A stretch of 64,000 nt of DNA from Salinibacter ruber DSM 13855 (GTDB taxonomy: Bacteria > Bacteroidota > Rhodothermia > Rhodothermales > Salinibacteraceae): the NCBI RefSeq assembly GCF_000013045.1, contig NC_007677.1, positions 2,976,001 to 3,040,000 on the forward strand, given 5' to 3'. The translations under genes were made by a program, and so were the position numbers. Positions 46,844-55,548 of the stretch are shown here, one piece after another (within the stretch, counting starts at the first letter, position 1; each line of letters starts with the position of its first letter). Below the pieces are notes generated by a model. The model was given only the letters and a program-made list of their open reading frames with translations, made no database searches and was not told where the DNA came from.

Positions 46844-48073
46844 ATGCTCTTTCCCGCCAGCGACGACGACGTGCCCTTCGACGACGCCCCCCGCATCCTC
46901 CTGTTTACGGGAAAGGGGGGCACCGGCAAGACCACCTGCGCCGCCGCCACGGCCCAGCACGCGGCCCGGCAGGGCCACAAAACCCTCGTCCTCTCGTCGG
47001 ACCCCGCCCACAGCCTCGCCGACGCGCTCGACCAGGAGCTCGGCCCCGAGGCGCGAGAAGTGCGCGACCGCCTCTTCGCCCAGGAGGTGGACCTCTACTA
47101 CTCGATGAAGAAGCACTGGGGCCACATGCGGGAGCTGATGCTCACCGTCTTCCGCTGGCAGGGGGTCGACCAGATTGCCGCGGAGGAGCTCGCCGCGCTG
47201 CCGGGCATGAACGAGGGATCGGTGCTGCTGTGGCTCGAAGAGGCCCTCCGCGAGGCCGACTACGACCTCATCGTCGTGGACAGCGCGCCCACCGGCGAGA
47301 CGCTCACCCTGCTCACCCTGCCGCAGGTCACCCAGTGGTGGCTCGCCAAGGCGTTTCCCTTCCAGAAGATGGCGGTCAAGTCGCTCGGCTTCGGCGTCCG
47401 CAAGGCCACCGGCATTCCGCTGGACAAGGGCTACGAGGAACTGGAGGTGATCTTCGAGAAGCTGGAGCGCGTCCAGCAGGTGCTCGCCACCCCGTCGACC
47501 ACCTCGATCCGGCTCGTGACGAACCCCGAAAAGATGGTGATTGAGGAGGCGCGGCGGGCCTTCACGTACCTGCAGCTGTACGGCTACGGCGTGGACAGCG
47601 TCGTCGTGAACCGCGTGCTGCCGGAAGAGGAGGTGCCGGCCGACTCGTTCTTCGAGGGCTACGTGGAGAGCCAGCGCGAATACCTCGAGGAGATTGAGCA
47701 GAGCTTCCGCCCCCTTCCCATCCTGCAGGTGCCGCACCTGGGCGAAGAGGTGTTCGGGGCCGAGCGCCTGGGCCGCATCGGGGACGCGATGTATGCGGAG
47801 CGGAACCCGACGGACGTGTTCTACGACGAGCCCACGTTCACGGTGGAGGAGGACGGGGACGCCTACGTTCTGAACCTGCGCCTCGCGTTCGCCACGGAGG
47901 CCGACGTCGACGTGCGCCAGCTCGGGGATCAGCTCGTCGTGCAGGTCGCCAACCAGCGGTCCAACGTGATCCTCCCCAACTTCCTCAACTACTACCACAT
48001 GACGAACGCCGCCCTGGAGGAGGGATGGCTCCGGGTCCGCTTCACCCCGGATGGCGAAGCCTCTTCGAATTGA
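46844..48073 (+). CDS. ArsA/GET3-family anion-transporting ATPase
   Basis: This is 409 aa from the ATG at 46844. A deviant Walker A, TGKGGTGKTTCAAATAQHAA, then SDPAHSLADALDQELG (switch I) and IVVDSAPTGETLTLLTLPQV (switch II) place it in the ArsA/GET3 group of SIMIBI NTPases. It has a single ATPase domain and a C-terminal alpha-crystallin-like beta-sandwich (from about 320), as in the bacterial Chlorobi/Bacteroidota ArsA-like proteins. Arsenite pump function is unlikely because no arsB or arsR is nearby. A chaperone or membrane-protein-targeting role is the better guess, still unproven. Confidence 0.87.
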   Translation: MLFPASDDDVPFDDAPRILLFTGKGGTGKTTCAAATAQHAARQGHKTLVLSSDPAHSLADALDQELGPEAREVRDRLFAQEVDLYYSMKKHWGHMRELMLTVFRWQGVDQIAAEELAALPGMNEGSVLLWLEEALREADYDLIVVDSAPTGETLTLLTLPQVTQWWLAKAFPFQKMAVKSLGFGVRKATGIPLDKGYEELEVIFEKLERVQQVLATPSTTSIRLVTNPEKMVIEEARRAFTYLQLYGYGVDSVVVNRVLPEEEVPADSFFEGYVESQREYLEEIEQSFRPLPILQVPHLGEEVFGAERLGRIGDAMYAERNPTDVFYDEPTFTVEEDGDAYVLNLRLAFATEADVDVRQLGDQLVVQVANQRSNVILPNFLNYYHMTNAALEEGWLRVRFTPDGEASSN

Positions 48074-48095
48074 ACACGATCGAAGGGGGCCCGCT

Positions 48096-48186
48096 CACGT
48101 CCCTCTTCCCCCACTCCCCCCTCCACACTTTCCACCCCCATACTCTCCCTCCCACACTCTTTACCCCCACGCCCTCCCCACGAACC
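48096..48186. other. Nearly G-free CT/CA-rich leader between the ATPase and HMG-CoA reductase genes
   Basis: About 90 bases with very few G residues (repeating CTCCC, CACAC, CCCCAC words). Similar leaders precede other genes in this window. It would be unstructured in RNA. Confidence 0.5.
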
Positions 48187-48258
48187 CGTTCGGGCCCTCT
48201 CCGTTGAGGGCGATGTCTCGTTCGTCCGAGCCGCTTCCGTCCGAACTCTCGACCTCTC

Positions 48259-49803
48259 ATGTCCGTGCCCGACGCCCTTCTGAAGCAGCTCTACACGTTT
48301 GGCAGTCTCGAGAATACCGACCGGGGCGTCGAGTTTGCGCTCAAGAACCGCCTGCAGGATGCCACACTCACCGGCCTCCTCGACGTAAAAATTGACGGCG
48401 ACACGGTGCCGCCGGAGCGGGTGCATCTTTTTATGGGCGAGGGCGAGACCCACGCGGCCGACGAGATCTCCGACGAGGATGCGCTCGACTTTCCCCTGCG
48501 CCGCACCCTTCACCTGCGGGCCGACCGCCCGGCGCTGGAGAGCGGCACGCACAACCTCGAGCTGACCTTTCGGGCCGACCCGTTCGGCACGCTCACCTTT
48601 TCCGTCGAGGACTCGATCTCCGAGCAGGACGAGGCCCTGGAGCGCATTCCCCGCGACCCGGACGACAACTGCAGCCAGGCCATCATCGACGAGCGGCAGC
48701 AGTTCGTCGAGGACTACGGCGACACCTCGCTCGACCACGTGCCGCACTATTCGTTCGACCCGGCGGTCACGGAGGGCAACGTCGAAAACTTCACCGGCGT
48801 CGCCCAGATTCCGCTCGGTTTTGCCGGGCCGCTCACGGTGCACGGCGAGCACGCGCAGGACGACGTGCTGATCCCCCTCGCCACGTCCGAGGGCACCCTC
48901 GTGGCCTCCTACAACCGCGGAATTAAGGTGTGCAACCTGAGCGGGGGCATCGAGGCGACCGTGTCCCGCGACTGCATGCAGCGCGCCCCGGTCTTCATCT
49001 TCGACAACGCCCGGGCGGCCCGCGACTTCACCCACTGGGTGGACGACCACATGGACGCGATCCGGGCGGAGGCGGAGTCGACCTCCAGCGTCGCGGAGCT
49101 GCTCTACATCGACCACTACCTGTCGAACCACTTCGCGTACCTGCGCTTCAACTACCGCACCGGCGACGCGGCGGGGCAGAACATGGTGGGGCGCGCCACC
49201 TTCGCCGCCTGCGGCTGGATCATGGACCAGTACCCGGGCCCAGTCGAACACTTTTACCTGGAATCCAACTTCGCGACGGACAAGAAGGCCTCCCAGGTTA
49301 ACGTGATGCGGACGCGGGGCAAGCGCGTGACGGCCGAGGCCACCATCGACCGGGACACGCTCGCCCAGCACATGCGGGTGGAGCCCGAGGCCCTGCACCA
49401 CCACTGGAGCGTGTCGACCGTCGGGGCCTTCCTCTCCGGCGCCAACAACAACGGCGCCCACTCGCCCAACGCCATCACGGCCCTCTTTATCGCCACCGGG
49501 CAGGACGTGGCCAACGTCTCCGAATCGTCGGCGGGCGTCCTCTACACCGACATTACCGACGACGGCGATCTCGACATCTCGCTCACCATTCCGTCCCTTA
49601 TCGTGGCCACGTACGGCGGGGGCACGGGCCTCCCCACCCAGCGCGAGTGCCTGGAGGTGATGGGGTGCTACGGCAAAGGCAAGGTCCACAAGTTTGCCGA
49701 GATCGTGGCGGCGGCCACCCTCGCCGGCGAGCTGTCGCTGGGCGCCGCCATCTCGTCGTCCGACTGGGTCTCCAGCCACGAGACCTACGGCCGCAACCGG
49801 TAA
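48259..49803 (+). CDS. HMG-CoA reductase, class I type
   Basis: This is 514 aa from the ATG at 48259. The catalytic core is clear: ENFTGVAQIPLGFAGPLTV (substrate loop), Glu211 in LATSEGTLVAS, Lys342 in NFATDKKAS, Asp416 in ATGQDVANVSE, the NADPH-side GGGTGLPTQREC, and a terminal His507 in SSHETYGRNR. The sequence is of class I (NADPH) style. About 130 residues at the N-terminus precede the core and look like a small beta-rich domain rather than membrane helices, so the enzyme should be soluble. Reaction: reduction of HMG-CoA to mevalonate, the committed step of the mevalonate route to isoprenoids, here likely feeding carotenoid, quinone and retinal synthesis. No other mevalonate gene is adjacent. 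Confidence 0.93.
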   Translation: MSVPDALLKQLYTFGSLENTDRGVEFALKNRLQDATLTGLLDVKIDGDTVPPERVHLFMGEGETHAADEISDEDALDFPLRRTLHLRADRPALESGTHNLELTFRADPFGTLTFSVEDSISEQDEALERIPRDPDDNCSQAIIDERQQFVEDYGDTSLDHVPHYSFDPAVTEGNVENFTGVAQIPLGFAGPLTVHGEHAQDDVLIPLATSEGTLVASYNRGIKVCNLSGGIEATVSRDCMQRAPVFIFDNARAARDFTHWVDDHMDAIRAEAESTSSVAELLYIDHYLSNHFAYLRFNYRTGDAAGQNMVGRATFAACGWIMDQYPGPVEHFYLESNFATDKKASQVNVMRTRGKRVTAEATIDRDTLAQHMRVEPEALHHHWSVSTVGAFLSGANNNGAHSPNAITALFIATGQDVANVSESSAGVLYTDITDDGDLDISLTIPSLIVATYGGGTGLPTQRECLEVMGCYGKGKVHKFAEIVAAATLAGELSLGAAISSSDWVSSHETYGRNR

Positions 49804-49905
49804 CCGGGCACGAGAGCATGGGGGCACAGCAATGAGCGAGTGGATTCCCCGCCTCCGTAACCAGCGGCCCCCGTTCACCCTTCAACGGTCCAACGATCAA
49901 CGCGC

Positions 49906-51438
49906 ATGCTTGCAGCCCTCGAGGTCGCCGTTCCGGCACTTTACGCGGTCGCCATCGTGGTCCTCACGGCCTACGGCGGCAACCTCCTCTGGCTGGCCCT
50001 CGTCCACGCCGCCAGTGAAAGGCTTCGCGACGGCCCCGTGCCGGACCCCGACGACCTGCCAGTGCCGGACGACGACTGGCCCGTCGTGACCGTGCAGCTG
50101 CCCCTCTACAACGAGGCCGAAGTGGCCCACCGCCTCATCGACGCCTGCGTCCAGCTCGACTACCCCCGCTCCCGGCTCGACATCCAGGTCCTCGACGACT
50201 CGACCGACGCGACGACCGAGCGGGTGGCCCGGCGCGTCGCCCACTGGCAGGCCGAGGGCGTCAACATCACGCACGTCCGCCGCGACGACCGGACCGGCTA
50301 CAAGGCCGGCGCCCTCGCCAACGGGCTGCAGCGTGCCCGCGGGGACCTGATCGCGATTTTCGACGCGGACTTCGTGCCGCGCCCGTCGTTCCTCCGCCGC
50401 CTCGTGCCGCGCTTCTTCGACGCCCCCGACCTGGGCATGGTGCAGGCCCGCTGGGGCCACCTCAACCGGGACGACTCGCTGCTGACGAAGGTGCAGGCCT
50501 TCGGGCTCGACGCCCACTTCGCGATCGAGCAGCGGGTGCGCGAGCTGGCAGGCTGCTTCCTGAACTTCAACGGCACCGCCGGCGTCTGGCGCCGCGCCTG
50601 CATCGAGGACGCGGGCGGCTGGGCCCACGACACGCTCACCGAAGACCTCGACCTCAGCTACCGCGCCCAACTGCAGGGGTGGCGCCTCACGTACGTCCCC
50701 GCCGCGGAGGCGCCGGCCGAGCTGCCGCCCGACATGAACGCGCTCCGCGCCCAGCAATTTCGGTGGGCGAAGGGCGGCGCCGAAACGGCCCTCAAGCTGA
50801 CGGGCCGCCTCTGGCGCTCGGCCCAGCCGTGGCGGGTGAAGCTGGAGGGCACGTTCCACCTCACCGCCCACTTCGCCTTCCCGTTTATTCTGCTCGCCGC
50901 CCTCACCCACGCCCCGCTCCTGCTGCTCAAGGGCATCGGGCACGGGCCCGGGGAGGTCTATTTCGCCGTCATGGGATTCGGCCTGTTCGGGTTCGCCGGG
51001 TTTTTCCTCGCCCAGCTGTTCGCCCAGCGCGCCCTGCACCCCGACTGGCGACGGCGCCTCCGCCTCTTCGTGCCGTTCATGGCCGGCACCATGGGCCTCT
51101 CGCTCAGCAACACGAGCGCCGTGTGGCAGGCCCTCCGGGGCACCGACACCGCGTTCATCCGCACGCCGAAGGTGGGGAGTGCCGGCGGCGACGGCTGGTG
51201 GGAAAGCCGCTACGCCATCCGCGAGGTGCCCCGCATCGTATGGGGCGAGCTGGCCCTGGCCGTCTACTCGACGGTGGGCCTCGGCGTCGTGATCGGCCTC
51301 GGCGAGTGGGCCGCCGTCCCGTTTCAGGCGCTGTTCGCCCTCGGGTTCGCGCTGGTGACCGCGTCGAGCCTGCGGCAGGCCCTAACGGCCCAGCAGGGCC
51401 CGACGGCCTCCGCTCCGGCCTCGTCGCCGGCCGCCTGA
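49906..51438 (+). CDS. Processive family 2 glycosyltransferase, cellulose-synthase-like
   Basis: This is 510 aa from the ATG at 49906. An N-terminal membrane helix (about 8-32) is followed by the GT2 domain with VTVQLPLYNEAEVAHRLIDA, DDSTDATTE, FDADFVPRPSF and the TED/QxxRW pair, LTEDLDLSYRAQLQG and AQQFRWAKGG. Three to five further helices lie at the C-terminus (from about 320). The QxxRW motif marks processive synthases that make beta-linked polysaccharides while exporting them. There is no PilZ domain and no BcsB or CESA partner. Related proteins make glucomannan-like or ceramide-linked glycans. The final product is unknown. Confidence 0.88.
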   Translation: MLAALEVAVPALYAVAIVVLTAYGGNLLWLALVHAASERLRDGPVPDPDDLPVPDDDWPVVTVQLPLYNEAEVAHRLIDACVQLDYPRSRLDIQVLDDSTDATTERVARRVAHWQAEGVNITHVRRDDRTGYKAGALANGLQRARGDLIAIFDADFVPRPSFLRRLVPRFFDAPDLGMVQARWGHLNRDDSLLTKVQAFGLDAHFAIEQRVRELAGCFLNFNGTAGVWRRACIEDAGGWAHDTLTEDLDLSYRAQLQGWRLTYVPAAEAPAELPPDMNALRAQQFRWAKGGAETALKLTGRLWRSAQPWRVKLEGTFHLTAHFAFPFILLAALTHAPLLLLKGIGHGPGEVYFAVMGFGLFGFAGFFLAQLFAQRALHPDWRRRLRLFVPFMAGTMGLSLSNTSAVWQALRGTDTAFIRTPKVGSAGGDGWWESRYAIREVPRIVWGELALAVYSTVGLGVVIGLGEWAAVPFQALFALGFALVTASSLRQALTAQQGPTASAPASSPAA

Positions 51439-51581
51439 CCCTAGGGGCCTCCTGCAGGGCACGTCCCCCTCCGGCGGCACACGGATGCTCGCTGCAACCG
51501 TGCCTGCGTCGGGAACCCCCGTGGGCGCCTCTCATTGCCTCTGTCCTCTCTTCCGTCCCGAGCACATTCCTGCCCTCCGTC

Positions 51582-52436
51582 ATGTCTGTGCCCGACCTTC
51601 AAGAGCCCCTTGCCCTGCTCGAACAGGAGGACTACGACGCCGCCATCGCGACGCTTCACGACACGGTCAGGGCCCTGCCGGCGCATCTGGGGGCGCACGT
51701 GCTGCTGGCCCACGCCTACGAGTCCCAGGAACGCTGGGCGGAGGCCCTGCAGTCCTGGGCGGAGGCACGCTTCCTGATGCCGAACAGCCCCATCGCCGAG
51801 GCGGGCACCCAGCGGGTCCTTCGCCGCCTGGAGGATCACGACGGCGCCTCGTTCACCTTTGCCTTTCCCCCGTCCCTCAAGACCTCGTCCCCCTCCGACG
51901 CCGACCCGGACGCCGCCCCCAACGACGCTGCCTCCCCGGCCGAGGGGACGGAGGACCCGCCCGACGACGCGGACTCCGGCCTGGCCCAGCTGCGGCGCCA
52001 GGCCGAACGGGAGGCCCGGCAGGGCGGCGCCCGCCCGGGGCTGTCCGACGCGCCCCCCTCGTCCGACCGCCCGTCCTCGCCCGACGAGGCCCCGGCCACA
52101 CCGGAAGAGCAGGTCGAACAGCTCGAAGACGAGGGCGACACCGACGACCTTGACCACCTCATCAACGAGCTGCAGTCGGCCCGCATCGAGCCGGAGGCCG
52201 ACGCCGACGCCCCGCCCCCAGACGTGGACGACGAGGCGGGGATGGCGGCGGACGACGACACGGAGGACATCGTCTCGGAAACGCTGGCCCGCATTCACGA
52301 GGGACAGGACGACTACCAGGAGGCCGCCCGGATCTACGCCGCACTGGCCGAGCAGGAGCCCGACCGGGCCGACGAGTTTCAGGAAAAGGCCGACGAGATG
52401 CGCAGGAAGGCCGACGAGGCCGGGGAAGACGCCTAG
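51582..52436 (+). CDS. TPR-repeat acidic protein
   Basis: This is 284 aa from the ATG at 51582. Two TPR-like helix pairs at the N-terminus (LQEPLALLEQEDYDAAIATL; LGAHVLLAHAYESQERWAEA) are followed by about 110 residues of Asp/Glu/Pro/Ser-rich disordered linker and a final helical TPR-like repeat (DYQEAARIYAALAEQEPDRA). It is extremely acidic, as expected for a salt-in cytoplasm. It is probably a scaffold. Its position directly after the glycosyltransferase hints at, but does not prove, a joint role in envelope polysaccharide synthesis. Confidence 0.8.
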   Translation: MSVPDLQEPLALLEQEDYDAAIATLHDTVRALPAHLGAHVLLAHAYESQERWAEALQSWAEARFLMPNSPIAEAGTQRVLRRLEDHDGASFTFAFPPSLKTSSPSDADPDAAPNDAASPAEGTEDPPDDADSGLAQLRRQAEREARQGGARPGLSDAPPSSDRPSSPDEAPATPEEQVEQLEDEGDTDDLDHLINELQSARIEPEADADAPPPDVDDEAGMAADDDTEDIVSETLARIHEGQDDYQEAARIYAALAEQEPDRADEFQEKADEMRRKADEAGEDA

Positions 52437-52511
52437 CGTCGGAGCATTCATCGTGGCGCGTGGAGGCCCGATGCCCGCGTCCCGCTTTCTCATCACCCAT
52501 CGCCGTCCCGA

Positions 52512-53705
52512 ATGGACGCCCTTCTCGCCCTCCACCGCCGGTCGCGCCGCACGGTCGTCGGCCTCATGTCTGGCACCTCGCTCGACGGCGTGGACGCCGC
52601 CCTCGTGCAGCTGGACGGCAGCGGCCCGGACCTGACGATGAACCCCGAGGCGTTCGTACACATCCCCTATCCCACCGCCCTCCGGGACCTCATTCGCACG
52701 AACACAGATCCGGCCTCGTCGTCGGTCCAGGACGTGACGCGCCTCGATGCCCGCCTCGCGGAGACGTACGCGGCGGCCGTCGACCGCGTGGCGGCGGAGG
52801 CCGACGTGGACCGCGGGACCGTCGACCTCGTGGGGGCCCACGGCCAGACCGTGTGCCACCTCCCTGAGCCGGCGGACTGCGCCGGCAAGGACGTCCGGGC
52901 CACGCTCCAGCTCGGCAACCCGTCGACCCTCGCGACGCGGCTGGGCGTGCCGGTCGTCGGCAATTTCCGCGCGGCGGACCTGGCGCTGGGTGGACAGGGC
53001 GCCCCGCTCGTGCCGTACTTCGACCGGGTCGCCTTCACCGCCCCCGACGAGGCCCGCGGGCTGCTCAACCTCGGCGGCATCGCCAACCTGACGGTGCTGC
53101 CCGCCGGCGCGGCCCCCGACGACGTGCGGGCCTTCGACACGGGCCCGGCCAACATGGTGATCGACGCGCTCGCCGCCCGCCTCTTCGACGCGCCCCACGA
53201 CCCGGACGGCCGGCACGCCAACGCCGGCACGCCCGACCACGACCTGCTTGCCGACCTGCTGGAGGGCGAGTACTTTCGCCGCGAGCCGCCGAAGTCCACG
53301 GGCCGCAACGACTTCGGGCCCGACTACGTGGACCGCCTGCTCGGCGCCGCCCAGTCGCGCACCCTCTCCCCCGAGGACACGATGGCCACGGCGACGCTCC
53401 TCACCGCCGCGTCCGTCTACCAGGCCTACGCGCAGTATGTGCGTCCGGAGCAGGCCATCGACGAACTCATCGTCAGTGGCGGCGGCGTGCACAACGACAC
53501 CCTCCTGCGGATGCTGGAGGAGGCCTTCACCCCAATCCCCGTCCGCCCCACGTCGGACTACGGCGTGGCCCCGGACGCGAAGGAGGCCCTCTGCTTCGCC
53601 GTCCTCGCCCACGAGGCCGTCAACGGAACGCCCACGAACCTGCCGTCGGTGACGGGGGCCTCGGCGCGCACCCCTCTCGGCTCTCTGAGCGTGCCCGGCC
53701 CGTAG
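52512..53705 (+). CDS. anmK: Anhydro-N-acetylmuramic acid kinase
   Basis: This is 397 aa from the ATG at 52512. ASKHA-fold family signatures: VGLMSGTSLDGVDAALVQLD at the N-terminus, GAHGQTVCHLPEP, NFRAADLALGGQGAPLVPYF, LNLGGIANLTVLP, FDTGPANMVIDAL and ELIVSGGGVHNDTLLRML. Reaction: ATP-dependent opening and phosphorylation of 1,6-anhydroMurNAc to MurNAc-6-phosphate in peptidoglycan recycling. Length is close to the usual 370-390. No MurQ is adjacent. Confidence 0.95.
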   Translation: MDALLALHRRSRRTVVGLMSGTSLDGVDAALVQLDGSGPDLTMNPEAFVHIPYPTALRDLIRTNTDPASSSVQDVTRLDARLAETYAAAVDRVAAEADVDRGTVDLVGAHGQTVCHLPEPADCAGKDVRATLQLGNPSTLATRLGVPVVGNFRAADLALGGQGAPLVPYFDRVAFTAPDEARGLLNLGGIANLTVLPAGAAPDDVRAFDTGPANMVIDALAARLFDAPHDPDGRHANAGTPDHDLLADLLEGEYFRREPPKSTGRNDFGPDYVDRLLGAAQSRTLSPEDTMATATLLTAASVYQAYAQYVRPEQAIDELIVSGGGVHNDTLLRMLEEAFTPIPVRPTSDYGVAPDAKEALCFAVLAHEAVNGTPTNLPSVTGASARTPLGSLSVPGP

Positions 53706-53853
53706 CGGCCGGGCTGAGGGGCCTGGACGCCCCGCCGCCTTGGCAAAAAGCCGACGAAAGGCCCGCCTCTCCCGCCCGGGATACAAACATGCCCCCGCCG
53801 CCGGAATATAGAAGGGCCGGCAGTCGTTGCCTTTCCCAAACCCAAACGCCCCC

Positions 53854-54936
53854 ATGGAATCCCAGGAGCAGTCCGACCAGACGGCCCTCGCCGAAATCGG
53901 TGAGTTTGGCCTCATTGCCCTCCTGCGCGACACGCTCGGCGAGCCCACCGACGACACCATCGTGTCGGGCATCGCCGACGACGCGGCCGTGTACCGCACA
54001 GACGAGGACCGCGTGCACGTCATGACCACCGATACCCTCGTGGAGGGCGTCCACTTCGACCGCGCCTTCATGCCGATGGAGCACCTCGGCTTCAAGGCCC
54101 TCTCGGTCAACGTGAGCGACGTGGTGGCGATGAACGCGTCGCCGCGCTACGCCACCGTCTCGATCGGCATCCCGCAGAACGTGTCCGTCGAGATGATTAC
54201 CACGGTCTACGAGGGCCTGAAGCAGGCCTGCGACGCCTACGACATGCACATCGTAGGGGGCGACACGAACGCGTCCCACGGCCTCTCGCTCTCGATCTCG
54301 GTCGTGGGGGCGGCGGCGGAGGAGGACGTGGTCTACCGCACGGGGGCCCAGGTCGGCGACAAGATCTGCGTCACGGGCGACCTCGGCTCCTCGTACGCGG
54401 GCCTGAAGGTGCTGCTGCGCAATCGGGAGCGCCTCCAGGAGCAGGAGGAGGACTTTGAGCCGGACCTCGACCCGTACTCCTACGTCATCCGGCGGCACCT
54501 GGCTCCGCCGGCCCAGCTCAAGACGGTTCGCGATTGGGGGGACGCCGGGGTGCAGCCCCACGCCCTCATCGACATCTCGGACGGCCTCTCCGCCGAGGTG
54601 CACCACATCTGCGAGGCCGGCGACCTCGGCGCGCAACTCTACGAGCCGGCCCTCCCCATCGACCCGGAGACCCGCAACACGGCCACCGACTTCGGGGAGG
54701 ACGTGACGATTTACGCCCTGTTCGGCGGGGAGGACTACGAGCTGGTGTTCACGATTCCGGAAGACGAGCTCGACGCCCTCGACCCACAGACGTACACGGT
54801 GGTGGGCGAGATTGTGGAGCCCGACGACCCGGAGCACCCGATCAAGATTCAGCGCGCCCACGGCGAGAATGTCCCGCTTCAGCCCGGGGGCTTCGACCAC
54901 TTCGACGGCCCGTCCGCGACCGCCCCGCCGGCGTAG
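53854..54936 (+). CDS. thiL: Thiamine-monophosphate kinase
   Basis: This is 360 aa from the ATG at 53854 (a GTG/ATG extension to 53827 is possible). ThiL signatures: EIGEFGLIALL, GIADDAAVY, MTTDTLVEGVHFDRAF, ALSVNVSDVVAMNASPRYA (metal/ATP site), VGGDTNASHGLSLSISVVG and LIDISDGLSAEVHHI. It phosphorylates thiamine monophosphate to thiamine pyrophosphate. The C-terminal tail is slightly extended and acidic. I looked for a TPP riboswitch in the 148 bp upstream and saw none. It converges on the HPt gene with a 4-bp gap. Confidence 0.94.
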   Translation: MESQEQSDQTALAEIGEFGLIALLRDTLGEPTDDTIVSGIADDAAVYRTDEDRVHVMTTDTLVEGVHFDRAFMPMEHLGFKALSVNVSDVVAMNASPRYATVSIGIPQNVSVEMITTVYEGLKQACDAYDMHIVGGDTNASHGLSLSISVVGAAAEEDVVYRTGAQVGDKICVTGDLGSSYAGLKVLLRNRERLQEQEEDFEPDLDPYSYVIRRHLAPPAQLKTVRDWGDAGVQPHALIDISDGLSAEVHHICEAGDLGAQLYEPALPIDPETRNTATDFGEDVTIYALFGGEDYELVFTIPEDELDALDPQTYTVVGEIVEPDDPEHPIKIQRAHGENVPLQPGGFDHFDGPSATAPPA

Positions 54937-54940
54937 CCGT

Positions 54941-55312
54941 TCAGTCCACCCGTCCGGCGGCTTCCTGACACGCCGTCCTGAGGGCACGGAGCTCGTCTTT
55001 GAGGCGGTCAATTTCGGCCTCCAGCGTCTCCAGGGCCGCCTCGGCGTCCGCAAAGTCCCCCGCGTGGGCCATCTCCTCGAGCGTCTGGGCCGCCTCGCTG
55101 GACGGGGAGGCCCGAAGGCTGCCCGTCGCCCCCTTCAGGCCGTGGGCCTCCCGTTCCAGTGCCTCGGCGTCTTCGCTCTCAACCGCGTTCCGGATGGCGT
55201 CCATGTAGTCCGAGCAATCGTCCAGGAACGAGTCGATAAGGGTTGCGATGACGTCCGGGTTCCCGTCCAAGAGTTCGACGAGGGCATCTCGGTCAACAGC
55301 AGGGGTGGCCAT
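54941..55312 (-). CDS. Stand-alone histidine phosphotransfer (HPt) protein
   Basis: This is 123 aa from the ATG at 55312. A four-helix HPt bundle is predicted with the phospho-accepting His57 in the canonical EREAHGLKGATGSL. It is normal size for a monodomain HPt. It would shuttle phosphate between hybrid kinases and response regulators in the cytoplasm. No kinase or regulator is adjacent, so its partners are elsewhere. The C-terminal helix is Glu-rich and may be a coiled coil. Confidence 0.88.
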   Translation of the reverse strand: MATPAVDRDALVELLDGNPDVIATLIDSFLDDCSDYMDAIRNAVESEDAEALEREAHGLKGATGSLRASPSSEAAQTLEEMAHAGDFADAEAALETLEAEIDRLKDELRALRTACQEAAGRVD

Positions 55313-55548
55313 CGGCCTTCAATCCTCTAGAGCAATTCAGTGGGTGCCTCCATCAGCGCCCGGTGGGAAAGAGACGGGGTCGTCCCGTCCACGGCCCGTC
55401 GGGACGGGCGTATTTTCCCGACGGCGAGGATCAAAGCGGAGTATATTCCCTTCCTCCGCCAATTCGTCGCGCACACAGGGCCTCTGAGGGGAGACGTTCG
55501 GGGACCTTCATGTGCGCAAAAAACATGCAAGAAATGAGGAGCCCGCCC

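Noticed and set aside
46844-48073. Arsenite-pump ATPase
   Set aside because: No arsB, arsR or arsC nearby and only a single ATPase domain with a crystallin-like C-terminus; general ArsA/GET3 family assignment preferred.
53706-53853. TPP riboswitch upstream of thiL
   Set aside because: The conserved CTGAGA and ACCTGATC-type core elements are not present.
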